Source of the DNA: Gemmobacter sp034519525
GTDB taxonomy: Bacteria; Pseudomonadota; Alphaproteobacteria; Rhodobacterales; Rhodobacteraceae
Direction: 5' to 3'
Length of the DNA stretch: 64,000 nt
Assembly: GCA_034519525.1 (NCBI GenBank)
Contig: JAXHOJ010000037.1
Location: forward strand, 62,001-126,000
The position numbers and the translations under genes were made by a program. Shown in pieces: positions 33,149 to 42,267 of this stretch. Below the pieces are notes generated by a model. The model was not told the origin of the DNA. It made no database searches and saw only the letters and a program-made list of their open reading frames with translations. How positions within the stretch are numbered: position 1 is the stretch's first letter; each line of letters begins with the position of its first letter.

Positions 33149-34804
33149 ATGGCAAGCTATCAATATGTCTATCACATGGAAGGCGTCTCCAAGACCTATC
33201 CCGGTGGCAAGAAGTGCTTCGAAAACATCCACCTGAACTTCCTCCCCGGGGTGAAGATCGGTGTCGTCGGCGTCAACGGTGCGGGTAAATCGACCCTGCT
33301 GAAGATCATGGCCGGCATGGACAAGGATTTCAAAGGCGAGGCCTGGGCCGCCAAGGGCGCCAAGGTCGGCTATCTGGCACAGGAACCCTATCTGGACCCG
33401 GCGCTGGATGTGAAAGGCAATGTCATGCTGGGCGTCGCCAAGCAGACGGCCGTGCTGGAACGCTACAACGAACTGGCGATGAACTATTCCGACGAAACCG
33501 CCGACGAAATGGCCCAGCTGCAAGACCAGATCGACGCCGAAAACCTGTGGGAGCTGGAAGCGACCGTGGGTGTGGCGATGGATGCGCTGCGCTGCCCGCC
33601 GGATGATGCCAATGTCGAAAGCCTGTCGGGCGGCGAACGCCGCCGGGTGGCCCTGTGCAAGCTGCTGCTGGAAAAGCCCGACATGCTGCTGCTCGACGAA
33701 CCGACCAACCACCTGGACGCCGAATCCATCGCCTGGCTGCAAAAGCACCTGATCGCCTACAAGGGCACCATCCTGATCGTCACCCACGACCGCTACTTCC
33801 TGGATGATATCACCAGCTGGATTCTGGAACTGGATCGCGGCCGCGGCATCCCCTACGAGGGCAACTATTCCGCCTGGCTGGATCAGAAGGCCAAGCGCAT
33901 GGCGCAGGAAGCCCGCGAAGACAAATCCAAGCAGAAGGCACTGGAAAAGGAACTGGAATGGATCCGCGCCGGTGCCAAGGCCCGGCAATCCAAGGGCAAG
34001 GCCCGGATTGCACGCTATAACGAAATGGCGGGCCAGACTGTGCTGGAACGGTCTTCCAGCGCGCAGATCATCATCCCCAACGGCGAACGTCTGGGCAACA
34101 AGGTGATCGAGGTCGAAGGCCTGAAGAAAGCCATGGGCGACCGCCTGCTGATCGAAGATCTGTCCTTCACTGTGCCGCCGGGCGCCATCGTCGGCGTCAT
34201 CGGCCCCAACGGTGCCGGCAAATCGACGCTGTTCCGCATGATCACCGGCCAGGAACAGCCCGACGAGGGCACCATCACCCTCGGCAATACCGTGCATCTG
34301 GCCTATGTCGACCAGTCGCGCGACGCGCTGGACCCGGACAAGAACGTCTGGGAAGAAATCTCGGGCGGGGCCGAGGTGATCCACCTGGGCGACATGCAGC
34401 TGAACAGCCGCGTCTATACCGGCGCCTTCAACTTCAAGGGCACCGACCAGCAGAAGAAGGTCGGCCTGCTGTCGGGCGGTGAACGCAACCGCGTGCACAT
34501 GGCCAAGCTGCTGAAATCGGGCGGCAACGTGCTGCTGCTCGACGAACCGACCAACGATCTGGACGTGGAAACCCTGCGGGCGCTGGAAGCCGCGATCGAA
34601 GATTTCGCCGGCTGCGCCATCATCATCAGCCACGACCGCTTCTTCCTCGACCGGCTCTGCACCCATATCCTCGCCTTTGAAGGCGACGCCCATGTGGAAT
34701 GGTTCGAAGGCAACTTCGAAGCCTATGAACAGGACAAGGTCCGCCGCCTCGGCCCGGATTCGATCCTGCCGAAGCGCGTGAAATACAAGCGCTTCGCCCG
34801 CTGA
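33149..34804 (+). CDS. ettA: Energy-dependent translational throttle ATPase EttA (ABC-F)
   Basis: 551 residues, typical for EttA. Two ABC domains: Walker A GVNGAGKST and GPNGAGKST, signatures LSGGERRRVAL and LSGGERNRVHM, Walker B LLLDEPTNHLD and LLLDEPTNDLD, with the interdomain linker (PtIM) around residues 240-300 and the EttA-specific arm insertion in domain one (around YNELAMNYSDETADEMAQ). It binds the ribosomal E site and gates translation according to ATP level. No membrane segments. Followed by a strong hairpin. Confidence 0.95.
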   Translation: MASYQYVYHMEGVSKTYPGGKKCFENIHLNFLPGVKIGVVGVNGAGKSTLLKIMAGMDKDFKGEAWAAKGAKVGYLAQEPYLDPALDVKGNVMLGVAKQTAVLERYNELAMNYSDETADEMAQLQDQIDAENLWELEATVGVAMDALRCPPDDANVESLSGGERRRVALCKLLLEKPDMLLLDEPTNHLDAESIAWLQKHLIAYKGTILIVTHDRYFLDDITSWILELDRGRGIPYEGNYSAWLDQKAKRMAQEAREDKSKQKALEKELEWIRAGAKARQSKGKARIARYNEMAGQTVLERSSSAQIIIPNGERLGNKVIEVEGLKKAMGDRLLIEDLSFTVPPGAIVGVIGPNGAGKSTLFRMITGQEQPDEGTITLGNTVHLAYVDQSRDALDPDKNVWEEISGGAEVIHLGDMQLNSRVYTGAFNFKGTDQQKKVGLLSGGERNRVHMAKLLKSGGNVLLLDEPTNDLDVETLRALEAAIEDFAGCAIIISHDRFFLDRLCTHILAFEGDAHVEWFEGNFEAYEQDKVRRLGPDSILPKRVKYKRFAR

Positions 34805-34844
34805 ACGCAGCGCCTGCCGCCCGTGGCAGGCCCGGAAATGCACA

Positions 34845-34869
34845 AAGGGCGGGGAACATCCCCGCCCTT
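34845..34869 (+). terminator. Hairpin after ettA
   Basis: Perfect 11-bp arms AAGGGCGGGGA and TCCCCGCCCTT around ACA. The tail (GTGTTG) is only weakly U-rich. Confidence 0.75.
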
Positions 34870-34930
34870 GTGTTGCGGAACCGATCCGCCGCCGCCTGCG
34901 TTGATCCGGCAACCAAACCCGGAGGACATT

Positions 34931-35008
34931 ATGAAAGGCATATTCGCCTGGGTGATCGGCATCCCGATCCCGATCATCATCCTGCTGTATCTGTTTGATG
35001 TGTTCTGA
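34931..35008 (+). CDS. 25-residue membrane peptide
   Basis: Sequence MKGIFAWVIGIPIPIIILLY then LFDVF. ATG 34931 with GGAGG 5 nt upstream. It is essentially one membrane helix with a G-x-P-x-P kink. The strong ribosome site, clean stop and my recollection of near-identical tiny ORFs in other proteobacteria support a real gene; function unknown. Lies between the ettA hairpin and the convergent ParA gene. Confidence 0.75.
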   Translation: MKGIFAWVIGIPIPIIILLYLFDVF

Positions 35009-35038
35009 ACCCGAAGGGCGGCGCCGCAGGTGCCGCCC

Positions 35039-35662
35039 TTATTCTTCCAGAACCGCCAGAACCTCTGCCGCCAGCGCCCGACATTCGGCCGCCGCAGGCC
35101 CGCGACCCTCCACCGCCGAAAGCCCCTGCCCCAGCGTCTGGGCAAAGGCCACGCGATTGGCCAGCCGCGATTCCGCCACCTGCGCCACATCCCCGGCGGC
35201 CAGCGCCACCTCTTCGGCCAGCCTGGTGCCCGTGGTCATCCGGTTCATCACGATCAGCGCCCGGGTGCTTTCCCGCGCCACCAGATCCAGAACGCCATCC
35301 GTGGCCCACAGATCCACATGGCTGCCCGCCACCGGGATCAGCACCAGATCCGCCTCGCGCAGCGCCGGGCGCAGATCGCTGTCCACCTTGGGGGGCGTGT
35401 CGACAATCACGATGTCATGCGTCTGCCGCAGCTTCTTACATTCATAGCCCACACCCCAGGCCGAGGCGGTGGAAAACTCCAGATCCGCGCTGCCATTCCG
35501 CTCCACCCGCGTCATGAACCAGCGGCCCAGACTGCCCTGTGGATCGCTGTCCAGCAGCGCCACCCGCAGCCCGCGCTGCACGAAACTAACCGCCAGCGTC
35601 ACGGCGAGCGTGGTCTTGCCCGCGCCGCCCTTCTGCTGTGCCACCGTAATGACCTTGCCCAT
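35039..35662 (-). CDS. ParA-family ATPase (orphan)
   Basis: 207 residues from ATG 35662 (MGKVITVAQQKGGAGKTT). Deviant Walker A KGGAGKTT, LLDSDPQGSLGRW and VIVDTPPKVDSD identify the MinD/ParA group. No ParB gene or parS-like cluster is next to it, so it is an orphan ParA/MipZ-like protein rather than a plasmid partition system; cargo unknown. Stands alone, 77 bp from the DUF2892 gene on the same strand. Confidence 0.9.
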   Translation of the reverse strand: MGKVITVAQQKGGAGKTTLAVTLAVSFVQRGLRVALLDSDPQGSLGRWFMTRVERNGSADLEFSTASAWGVGYECKKLRQTHDIVIVDTPPKVDSDLRPALREADLVLIPVAGSHVDLWATDGVLDLVARESTRALIVMNRMTTGTRLAEEVALAAGDVAQVAESRLANRVAFAQTLGQGLSAVEGRGPAAAECRALAAEVLAVLEE

Positions 35663-35739
35663 CCGAATCCCCTCGCTGCACTGCAGCATAACGGAAGCCG
35701 CATGTATTGGACAGGCGTTTCCCCAGCGTTACTTGCGTG

Positions 35740-35943
35740 TCACTGAAACGCGCAGCCCGCCTTGATGCCAAGCGCCTTGAACACCATCGCCGCAGGGCAG
35801 AAGCCTGTAAAGCTGGATTGAACCAGGTTCAGCCCGATGAACACGGTAAACCACACGAACAGCGGCGATACCCACAGCGTCAGCGCCACGCTCAGCAACA
35901 CCATCACCCCGGCAAACAGAAAGATCGAACGGTCCAGCGTCAT
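35740..35943 (-). CDS. DUF2892 small membrane protein (YgaP-like membrane domain)
   Basis: 67 residues from ATG 35943 (MTLDRSIFLFAGVMVLLSVA). Two membrane helices (about 8-27 and 31-52) and the family's conserved FTGFCPAAMVFKALGIK, in which the cysteine is invariant. In YgaP-type proteins this domain is joined to a rhodanese; here it stands alone, and an exported rhodanese is 2.6 kb away. The 208-bp gap to ecm (35944-36151) is AT-rich and should hold the divergent promoters. Confidence 0.88.
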   Translation of the reverse strand: MTLDRSIFLFAGVMVLLSVALTLWVSPLFVWFTVFIGLNLVQSSFTGFCPAAMVFKALGIKAGCAFQ

Positions 35944-36151
35944 GTCACACCCCCATCCGGGCACCCATTATGCCCGCCTGCCCTTCAGATAGCGCAACGC
36001 ATTATCATATTCAACTTAATGAATTCAAATTTCAGCCTCTGCATCGGCAAAAAGCCCTATGCCGCGTTGCGGCGAATTGACATGGGCATATTCTTTCCCT
36101 CATATGGCGCAGAACGCAACTTTATTGCCAACAGATTCACGAGGCTGTGCC

Positions 36152-38124
36152 ATGACCCAAGCCATGCCAAGCAAGGAAGCCCCCTGGCTGTTCCGCACCT
36201 ATGCCGGCCATTCCACCGCCGCCGCATCCAATGCGCTTTACCGCACCAACCTGTCCAAGGGGCAGACCGGCCTGTCGGTGGCCTTCGATCTGCCCACCCA
36301 GACCGGCTACGATTCCGACCATGAACTGGCACGCGGAGAGGTGGGCAAGGTCGGCGTGCCCGTGGCCCATCTGGGCGACATGCGCGCGCTGTTCGATCAG
36401 ATCCCGCTGGACCAGATGAACACCTCGATGACCATCAACGCCACCGCCCCGTGGCTTCTGGCGCTCTACATCGCGGTGGCCGAAGAACAGGGCGCTGACA
36501 TTGCCGCCCTGAACGGCACCGTGCAGAACGACCTGATCAAGGAATACCTTTCCCGCGGCACCTATATCTGCCCGCCGAAACCCAGCTTGCGCATGATCAC
36601 CGATGTCGCGGCCTATACGCAGAAACACCTGCCCAAGTGGAACCCGATGAACGTCTGCAGCTACCACCTGCAAGAGGCGGGGGCCACGCCCGAACAGGAA
36701 CTCGCCTTCGCGCTCGCCACCGCCTGCGCCGTGCTGGATGACCTGAAAACCAAAGTCCCCGCCGCCGATTTCCCCAATATGGTGGGCCGCATCAGCTTTT
36801 TCGTGAACGCAGGCATCCGCTTTGTGACCGAGCTGTGCAAGATGCGCGCCTTTGTCGATCTGTGGGACGAAATCACCGCCACCCGCTACGGCATAACAGA
36901 CGCCAAATACCGCCGCTTCCGCTATGGCGTGCAGGTCAACTCGCTTGGCCTGACCGAACAGCAGCCCGAAAACAACGTCTATCGCATCCTGATTGAAATG
37001 CTGGCCGTGACCCTGTCGAAAAACGCCCGCGCCCGCGCTGTGCAACTGCCCGCGTGGAACGAGGCCCTCGGCCTGCCGCGCCCGTGGGATCAGCAATGGT
37101 CGCTGCGCATGCAGCAGGTGCTGGCGTTCGAGACCGACCTTCTGGAATATGACGACCTGTTTGACGGCAACCCCGCGATTGACCGCAAGGTAACCGCACT
37201 CAAGGACGGCGCGCGCGCCGAACTGGCGCAGATCGACGCGATGGGCGGGGCCGTCGCCGCCATCGACTATATGAAATCCCGTCTGGTCGAGGCCAATGCC
37301 GACCGCCTCGCGCGGATCGAGACGAAAGAGACCACCGTCGTCGGCGTCAACCGCTTTACCACCACCGAACCCTCGCCGCTGACCACGGGCGACGGCAGCA
37401 TCATGGTTGCCGACCCAAAGGCAGAGGCCGACCAGATCGCCCGCCTGACCGCATGGCGCGCCCACCGCAACGACAGCGCCGTGCGCGCGGCCCTCGCCAC
37501 CCTTGCCGACGCCTGCAAGGATGGCACCAACGTCATGCCCGCCTCCATCGCTGCGCGCGCGCAGGCGTCACCACCGGCGAATGGGGCGCGGTGGTGCGCC
37601 GCGCCTTTGGCGAATACCGCGCCCCCACCGGCGTCAGCCGCAACCCATCCAACCGCACCGAAGGGCTGGAACCCATCCGCGAGGCGGTAGCAACCGTGTC
37701 ATCAAAACTCGGGCGGCCGCTAAAATTCCTTGTGGGGAAACCGGGGCTTGATGGCCATTCCAACGGCGCCGAACAGATCGCCGCCCGCGCCCGCGATTGC
37801 GGCATGGACATCCATTACGAAGGCATCCGCCTGACCCCATCCGAAATCGTCAGCGCCGCCGCCGATCAGCAGGCCCATGTCGTGGGCCTGTCGATCCTGT
37901 CGGGCAGCCATATCCCGCTGATCACCGAAACCCTGACGCTGATGCGCGCGCAGGGCCTTGGGCACATCCCACTGGTGGTGGGCGGCATCATCCCCGAACA
38001 CGACGCGCAGCAGTTGCGCGCCCTGGGCGTGGCCGCCGTCTATACGCCCAAGGATTTCGAGCTGAACCGCATCATGCTCGATATCGTCGCCTTGGTGGAC
38101 GCAAGCCCCATCGCGGCAGAGTAA
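36152..38124 (+). pseudogene. ecm: Ethylmalonyl-CoA mutase, split by one frameshift
   Basis: B12-dependent mutase of the ethylmalonyl-CoA pathway (ethylmalonyl- to methylsuccinyl-CoA). Start ATG 36152 with GAGG 7 nt upstream. Catalytic barrel in frame one: SVAFDLPTQTGYDSDHELAR, MNTSMTINATAPWLLALY, RYGVQVNSLGLTEQQPENNV. Near 37550-37565, in a GCGCGCGCGC run, the coding phase changes. The second frame continues GVTTGEWGAVVRRAFGEYRA and the B12-binding domain GKPGLDGHSNGAEQIA (D-x-H-x-x-G) to stop 38124. Both parts together equal a normal ~657-residue enzyme. One indel in a dinucleotide run could be a consensus error; if real, the mutase lacks its cofactor domain. Confidence 0.85.
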
Positions 38125-38140
38125 TCCGCCAATCCCGTCA

Positions 38141-38512
38141 CAAGCCCGCGCCATCGGATCGCCCTCGACCAGCATCTTCCGCGAAATGCGCTTTGCCCCG
38201 GTCGCCGACTTTGGCCTCTTGTCAAAGGCCCATGCCGCCGCCACCGGCCCGGTGCATGGGGGCGGCATCTTTACGGACACTTTTTACGACGAACGCCCCG
38301 ATCTGAACGATCAGTTGCAGCGCCACGGCTGTCTGGCGATCGAAATGGAAACGGCCGAGCTTTACACCCTCGCCGCCCGCTATCAGCGCAGCGCTTTGGC
38401 AATCCTCACCGTGTCCGATCACATCCTGACCGGCGACGCGCTTCCCGCGCAAGACCGCGAAACCAGCTTTGGCGCGATGGTGGAAATGGCCCTTGCGGCG
38501 GCCTTCGCCTGA
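38141..38512 (+). pseudogene. deoD: Purine-nucleoside phosphorylase DeoD, 5' half deleted
   Basis: Only the C-terminal ~124 residues of DeoD remain: SPSTSIFREMRFAPVADFGL, GIFTDTFYDERPDLN, CLAIEMETAELYTLAAR (substrate EMET motif) and ILTVSDHILTGDALPAQDRE. The ~110 N-terminal residues, including the phosphate-binding part, are absent; the homology begins 17 bp after the ecm stop. ATG 38186 could express a fragment but not an enzyme. A deletion joined ecm and deoD. Confidence 0.85.
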
Positions 38513-38587
38513 CCACGCATCGCGGAAATGTCAGCGCATGAAATGGGCAATACGTGCTACGGCCTGCAAATGTCCAAGGTGATCCCG

Positions 38588-39025
38588 ATGCCCACACGCC
38601 GCACCCTCCTGCTGTTCGGCCTGACCGCCGTTGCAGGGGCAGCCATCGCCTATCCGCTGATCTACCCGACCTATGCCGGGGGCACGCTTGATGCCGCAAC
38701 CGCCCATCAGCAACAAATCGCAGGCGACCTGATCCTCATCGACATCCGCCGCCCCGACGAATGGGCCGCCACCGGAACCGCGCTTGGCGCGCACCAGCTT
38801 GACCTGCGCCGCGATGATTTCATCGCCGCATTGGACCAGATCGCAGGCCAGGACCGCAGCCGCCCCATCGCCCTGATCTGCGCCCGCGGCATCCGCTCGG
38901 CCCGCATCGCCAACCTTCTGGCGGAAAACGGCTTTACCAACATCCTCAACATCCCCGAAGGCATGGACGGCTCTGCCGACGGCCCCGGCTGGGTCGGGCG
39001 CGGGCTTCCCCTCTCCCCTGCCTGA
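38588..39025 (+). CDS. Exported rhodanese-domain protein
   Basis: 145 residues from ATG 38588. N-terminus MPTRRTLLLFGLTAVAGAAI is a twin-arginine-like signal or anchor. Rhodanese domain with DIRRPDEWAATG and the catalytic cysteine loop CARGIRSARIA; ends with NIPEGMDGSADGPGWVGRGL, typical of periplasmic rhodaneses. Substrate unknown; probably persulfide or thiosulfate transfer in the periplasm. Confidence 0.88.
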   Translation: MPTRRTLLLFGLTAVAGAAIAYPLIYPTYAGGTLDAATAHQQQIAGDLILIDIRRPDEWAATGTALGAHQLDLRRDDFIAALDQIAGQDRSRPIALICARGIRSARIANLLAENGFTNILNIPEGMDGSADGPGWVGRGLPLSPA

Positions 39026-39089
39026 CGCATTCGCCTTGCATCTTCGCGCACCCAGCGCTTCTCTGGCCCCATCGAAGCGGAGCCCGCGC

Positions 39090-40311
39090 ATGCCCCACCC
39101 AGCCCCCCGCCCTTGGGTGCCGACCAAAGCCCATATCCAAGCCCGCGTCACCGCGCCTTCGGCACAGGTGAACGCAAGGATCGAGGCGCTGATCGTCCAG
39201 AACACCCAGATCCACGACCGCGACTGCTTTAACCTGAACCCCACCACAAACGTGATGGCCTCCCGCGCGGAAGCGGCCCTGTCGCGCGGCATGGGGTCAC
39301 GGCCCAGCCTTGGCTATCCCGACGACAAATACGAAATGGGGCTCGACGCGATCGAGGGGATCAAGGTCATCGCCACCGAACTCGCCGCCGAGGTCTTTTG
39401 CGCGAAATACGCCGAAATCCGCGTGGGGTCAGCGGCTTTGGCCAATCTATACGGCTTCATGGCCTTGGCAAAACCGGGCGATTGCATCATCGCCGCCCCG
39501 CCCGCTGTCGGCGGCCATGTCACCCATGACGCCGCAAACTGCGCGGGTCTTTACGGCCTTGTCACCCACGCGGCCCCGGTCAACCCCGATGGCTGTAGCA
39601 TCGACCTGCCCGGCCTGCGCGCCCTTGCCCATCAGACCCGGCCCAAGGTCATCACCATCGGCAGCAGCCTGAACCTGTTCCCTCATCCCCTAGCCGACAT
39701 CCGCGCCATCGCCGATAGGGTTGGCATCCTCGTCCTCTTCGACGCGGCCCACCATTGCGGCGTCATCGCAGGCAGCACCTGGCGCAACCCCTTGCACATG
39801 GGCGCGCATCTGATGACGATGGGCACCTGTAAATCCTTGGGCGGCCCCGCCGGCGGGCTGATCGTCACCAATGACGCCGCGATTGCGCAGCGGCTCGACC
39901 ACATCGCTTTTCGCGGCATGACCGCGAATTTCGACGCCGCCAAATCCGCTGCCCTTGCCATCACGCTGCTCGACTGGCGCGATCATGGCGCAGCCTATAC
40001 GCAGGCGATGGTCGCCCCATCCCAAGCGCTGCCCCGCAAACTCGCCGCCCTTGGCATGCCGGTCTTTGCTGCCGACCAAGGCACCACCCAAACCCATCAG
40101 TTCGCGATCAGGGCCGCAGCCTTCGGCGGCGGTCAGGCCGCGTCAAAAACCCTGCGCAAGGCAGGCTTTCTGGCCTGCGCATCGGCACGCCCGAACTGGT
40201 GCGCCGCGGCGTCACCCCCGCCGACGCCCCCGCCCTCGCCGCCCCGCCATCGCCGCCCGCACAACCGCCCTAAGCGCCCGCTTCACCGGGCGTCACCACA
40301 TAACCCTCTGA
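39090..40311 (+). pseudogene. SHMT-like PLP enzyme, C-terminal part deleted and frameshifted
   Basis: Start ATG 39090 (GGAG 7 nt upstream). Fold-type I PLP enzyme related to serine hydroxymethyltransferase: LNPTTNVMASRAEAALSRGM, PSLGYPDDKYEMGLDAIEG, LVLFDAAHHCGVIAG, and Schiff-base lysine region MGTCKSLGGPAGG. From ~40165 it falls apart: GFLAC is joined to IGTPELVRRGVTPADAPALA in another frame with the usual intervening segment missing, and IAARTTALSARFTGRHH in a third frame to the TGA at 40309. The first frame runs on into the next gene as a false fusion. Confidence 0.75.
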
Positions 40312-40322
40312 TCGGACCCACG

Positions 40323-41306
40323 ATGAAACACCGCCAACTCGGGGCCACTGGCCCCAAAACCTCCGCCCTCGGTCTGGGCTGCCTGTCCTTCGGCGGCCTG
40401 TTCGGCGCAACCTCGACGGCAGGCTCCCTTGCCTGTCTTGATGCCGCATGGGACCATGGCATTACCTTCCTCGATGTCGCCAATGTCTATGGCAGCGGCA
40501 TGTCGGAAACGGTAATCGGCGAGTGGCTTGCCTCCCGCCCGCACCGCCCGCTGATCGCCACCAAGGCGGGCATTGTCCAAGGCGCCACACGAGGCATCGA
40601 CAACACCCCCGCTTATCTGCGCGCCGAACTCGAAGGTTCGCTGCGGCGTCTGGGGGTGGATCACGTCGCCCTGTTCTACCTGCACCGCCATGACCCCGCC
40701 ACCCCGATCGAGGCCGTGGCCAGCCTGATGGCCGACCTGATTGTTGAGGGCAAGATCGGCGGCTACGGCCTGTCTGAAATCGCGCCCTACACCCTGCGCC
40801 GCGCCCATGCCGTGCATCCCGTGACGGCGGTCCAGAACGAATACTCGCTGTGGACCCGCCAGCCCGAGCTTGGGATGATCCAGACCTGCGCCGAATTGGG
40901 CGTGGCCTTCGTACCCTTCTCCCCCCTCGCGCGCGGGGCCTTTGGCCAGCCCATGCTGGACCCCAACACCCAGGATATCGGCCCGTTCCGCACCACGATC
41001 CCACGCTTTTCCCCGGAAAACTGGCCGCTGAACAGGCCCTATCTCCTCGCCTTCCAGCAGCTTGCCGCCGATATGGGCCACCACCCCGCAGCCCTTGCAC
41101 TGGCGTGGTGCCTGCACCGGGGCGATCACCTTATCCCCATCCCCGGCACGCGGCACGCCGCCAACCTCGCGGCATGGGCCACCGCCCCTGACATCACCCT
41201 CACCCCGCAAGACATGGCCCGTATCGACGCCATTCTCCCCGTCGGCTGGGCCTACGGCGACCGCTATAATGACGCGATGGCCGCCTCGGTGGAGCGCTAC
41301 AGCTAA
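40323..41306 (+). CDS. Aldo/keto reductase
   Basis: 327 residues from ATG 40323 (MKHRQLGATGPKTSALGLG). AKR catalytic residues visible: D and Y in FLDVANVYGSGMSE, K in IATKAG, H in FYLHRHDP; cofactor part FSPLARGAF and IPGTRHAANL. Cytosolic NAD(P)H-dependent oxidoreductase of unknown substrate. The first frame of the damaged SHMT-like gene reads through into this gene, giving an apparent 756-residue fusion that I do not accept; the 12-bp gap after the TGA at 40311 is the natural boundary. Confidence 0.9.
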   Translation: MKHRQLGATGPKTSALGLGCLSFGGLFGATSTAGSLACLDAAWDHGITFLDVANVYGSGMSETVIGEWLASRPHRPLIATKAGIVQGATRGIDNTPAYLRAELEGSLRRLGVDHVALFYLHRHDPATPIEAVASLMADLIVEGKIGGYGLSEIAPYTLRRAHAVHPVTAVQNEYSLWTRQPELGMIQTCAELGVAFVPFSPLARGAFGQPMLDPNTQDIGPFRTTIPRFSPENWPLNRPYLLAFQQLAADMGHHPAALALAWCLHRGDHLIPIPGTRHAANLAAWATAPDITLTPQDMARIDAILPVGWAYGDRYNDAMAASVERYS

Positions 41307-41310
41307 CCCA

Positions 41311-41375
41311 TTTTCTGTCTGAAAATATCCTCGGGGGGGCGCGGCACGCGCGGGGGGCAGACAGCCCCCCTCTGC
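41311..41375. repeat. GC-rich interspersed repeat (TTTCTGTCTGAA...TCCTCGGGGGG type)
   Basis: TTTTCTGTCTGAAAATATCC followed by a run of G, very similar to 51270-51345 and related to 155-215. It fills the gap between convergent genes. Confidence 0.55.
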
Positions 41376-41378
41376 CCG

Positions 41379-42239
41379 TTACCGCCCGTGACTCCGGTCA
41401 TAGCCATTGGCACCACCTGGCCGCCAGCCCAAGGCCCCCGCCGCTGGTCGGAACACCTCGACCAACAGTGGATGACAGGCCGCCACATCCGACGAATGAA
41501 CGGTCGAACAATCCCCGCCCGGACAGGCCGACAAAGCGCCGATCAGATCCATCCCCGCACAGAATTCGATGAAATCACCCGGCCGCACCGGGCTTGCCTT
41601 CATGAAATACTGCCCCGTATCGCGGGTAAATCCGGTGCACATGAACACGTTCAGCACATCATGCACATGCACCTCAGCTTCCTCCAACGACAGCCCCATC
41701 CTGTCTGCCAAGGCCCGCGTCAGATTGGAATGGCAGCAGTGGTGATACTGCCCACCCGACAGCAGATTGTGGGTATAGGGGTCGCAGCGGGTGCCGATCA
41801 CATCATGCACCCCGCCACCAAACCCATCAAACCCATACCAATCCAGCGTATCTTCGGTGATCAACGCCATTTCCCGCAGATGCGGCAGGTTCGACCACAT
41901 CCGATCCCCCGCGCTCAGATGCGTGCCATGCAGCGCGCGGGTTTTGCCGCTGAAAAACCGCTCGCGCAGGTCATGGGCGTTCCACAGGTTCAGATCGCCA
42001 ACCTGCGGCCCCTCCACACTCGTGATGCGAAAGAAATGCCCCTCCGGCACATCGAAACACCGCGCCTCGCGCGCAGGCACCAGCACCTCCGAGATTTTCT
42101 CCCACCCCTCCCGCGCCGCCAGAAAGGGCGCAAGGTCGGGCGCAGGCAACCCTGCAACGGGATAGCAGATCACCGGCGCCACCGCTTTGCGGGCGGCAGC
42201 ATCGGCGGGGGCGGCATGTGCGGGATGGTCTGGCTTCAC
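41379..42239 (-). CDS. DUF1989 urea-carboxylase-associated family protein
   Basis: 286 residues beginning at GTG 42239, which has GGAG 7 nt upstream (no usable ATG). DUF1989 blocks seen: ITSVEGPQVGDLNLWNAHDL, GHTL-like THLSAGDRMWSNLP, CDPYTHNLLSGGQYHHCCHS, and HVHDVLNVFMCTGFT with conserved cysteine/histidine clusters suggesting a metal site. Members are found next to urea carboxylase or aminomethyltransferase genes; none is adjacent here, so the role is open. Confidence 0.87.
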   Translation of the reverse strand: MKPDHPAHAAPADAAARKAVAPVICYPVAGLPAPDLAPFLAAREGWEKISEVLVPAREARCFDVPEGHFFRITSVEGPQVGDLNLWNAHDLRERFFSGKTRALHGTHLSAGDRMWSNLPHLREMALITEDTLDWYGFDGFGGGVHDVIGTRCDPYTHNLLSGGQYHHCCHSNLTRALADRMGLSLEEAEVHVHDVLNVFMCTGFTRDTGQYFMKASPVRPGDFIEFCAGMDLIGALSACPGGDCSTVHSSDVAACHPLLVEVFRPAAGALGWRPGGANGYDRSHGR

Positions 42240-42267
42240 GCGATGGCTCCAACGTCAAACAGACGCC

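Noticed and set aside
35039..35662. Plasmid partition locus
   Set aside because: ParA-like gene stands alone with no parB or replication gene; surrounding genes are chromosomal.
39090..41306. A single 756-codon frame joining the SHMT-like enzyme to the aldo/keto reductase
   Set aside because: The join passes through arginine/proline-rich out-of-frame sequence; the true SHMT-like C-terminal text lies in other frames and ends at TGA 40309-40311, 12 bp before the reductase ATG. A frameshift artefact, not a fusion enzyme.
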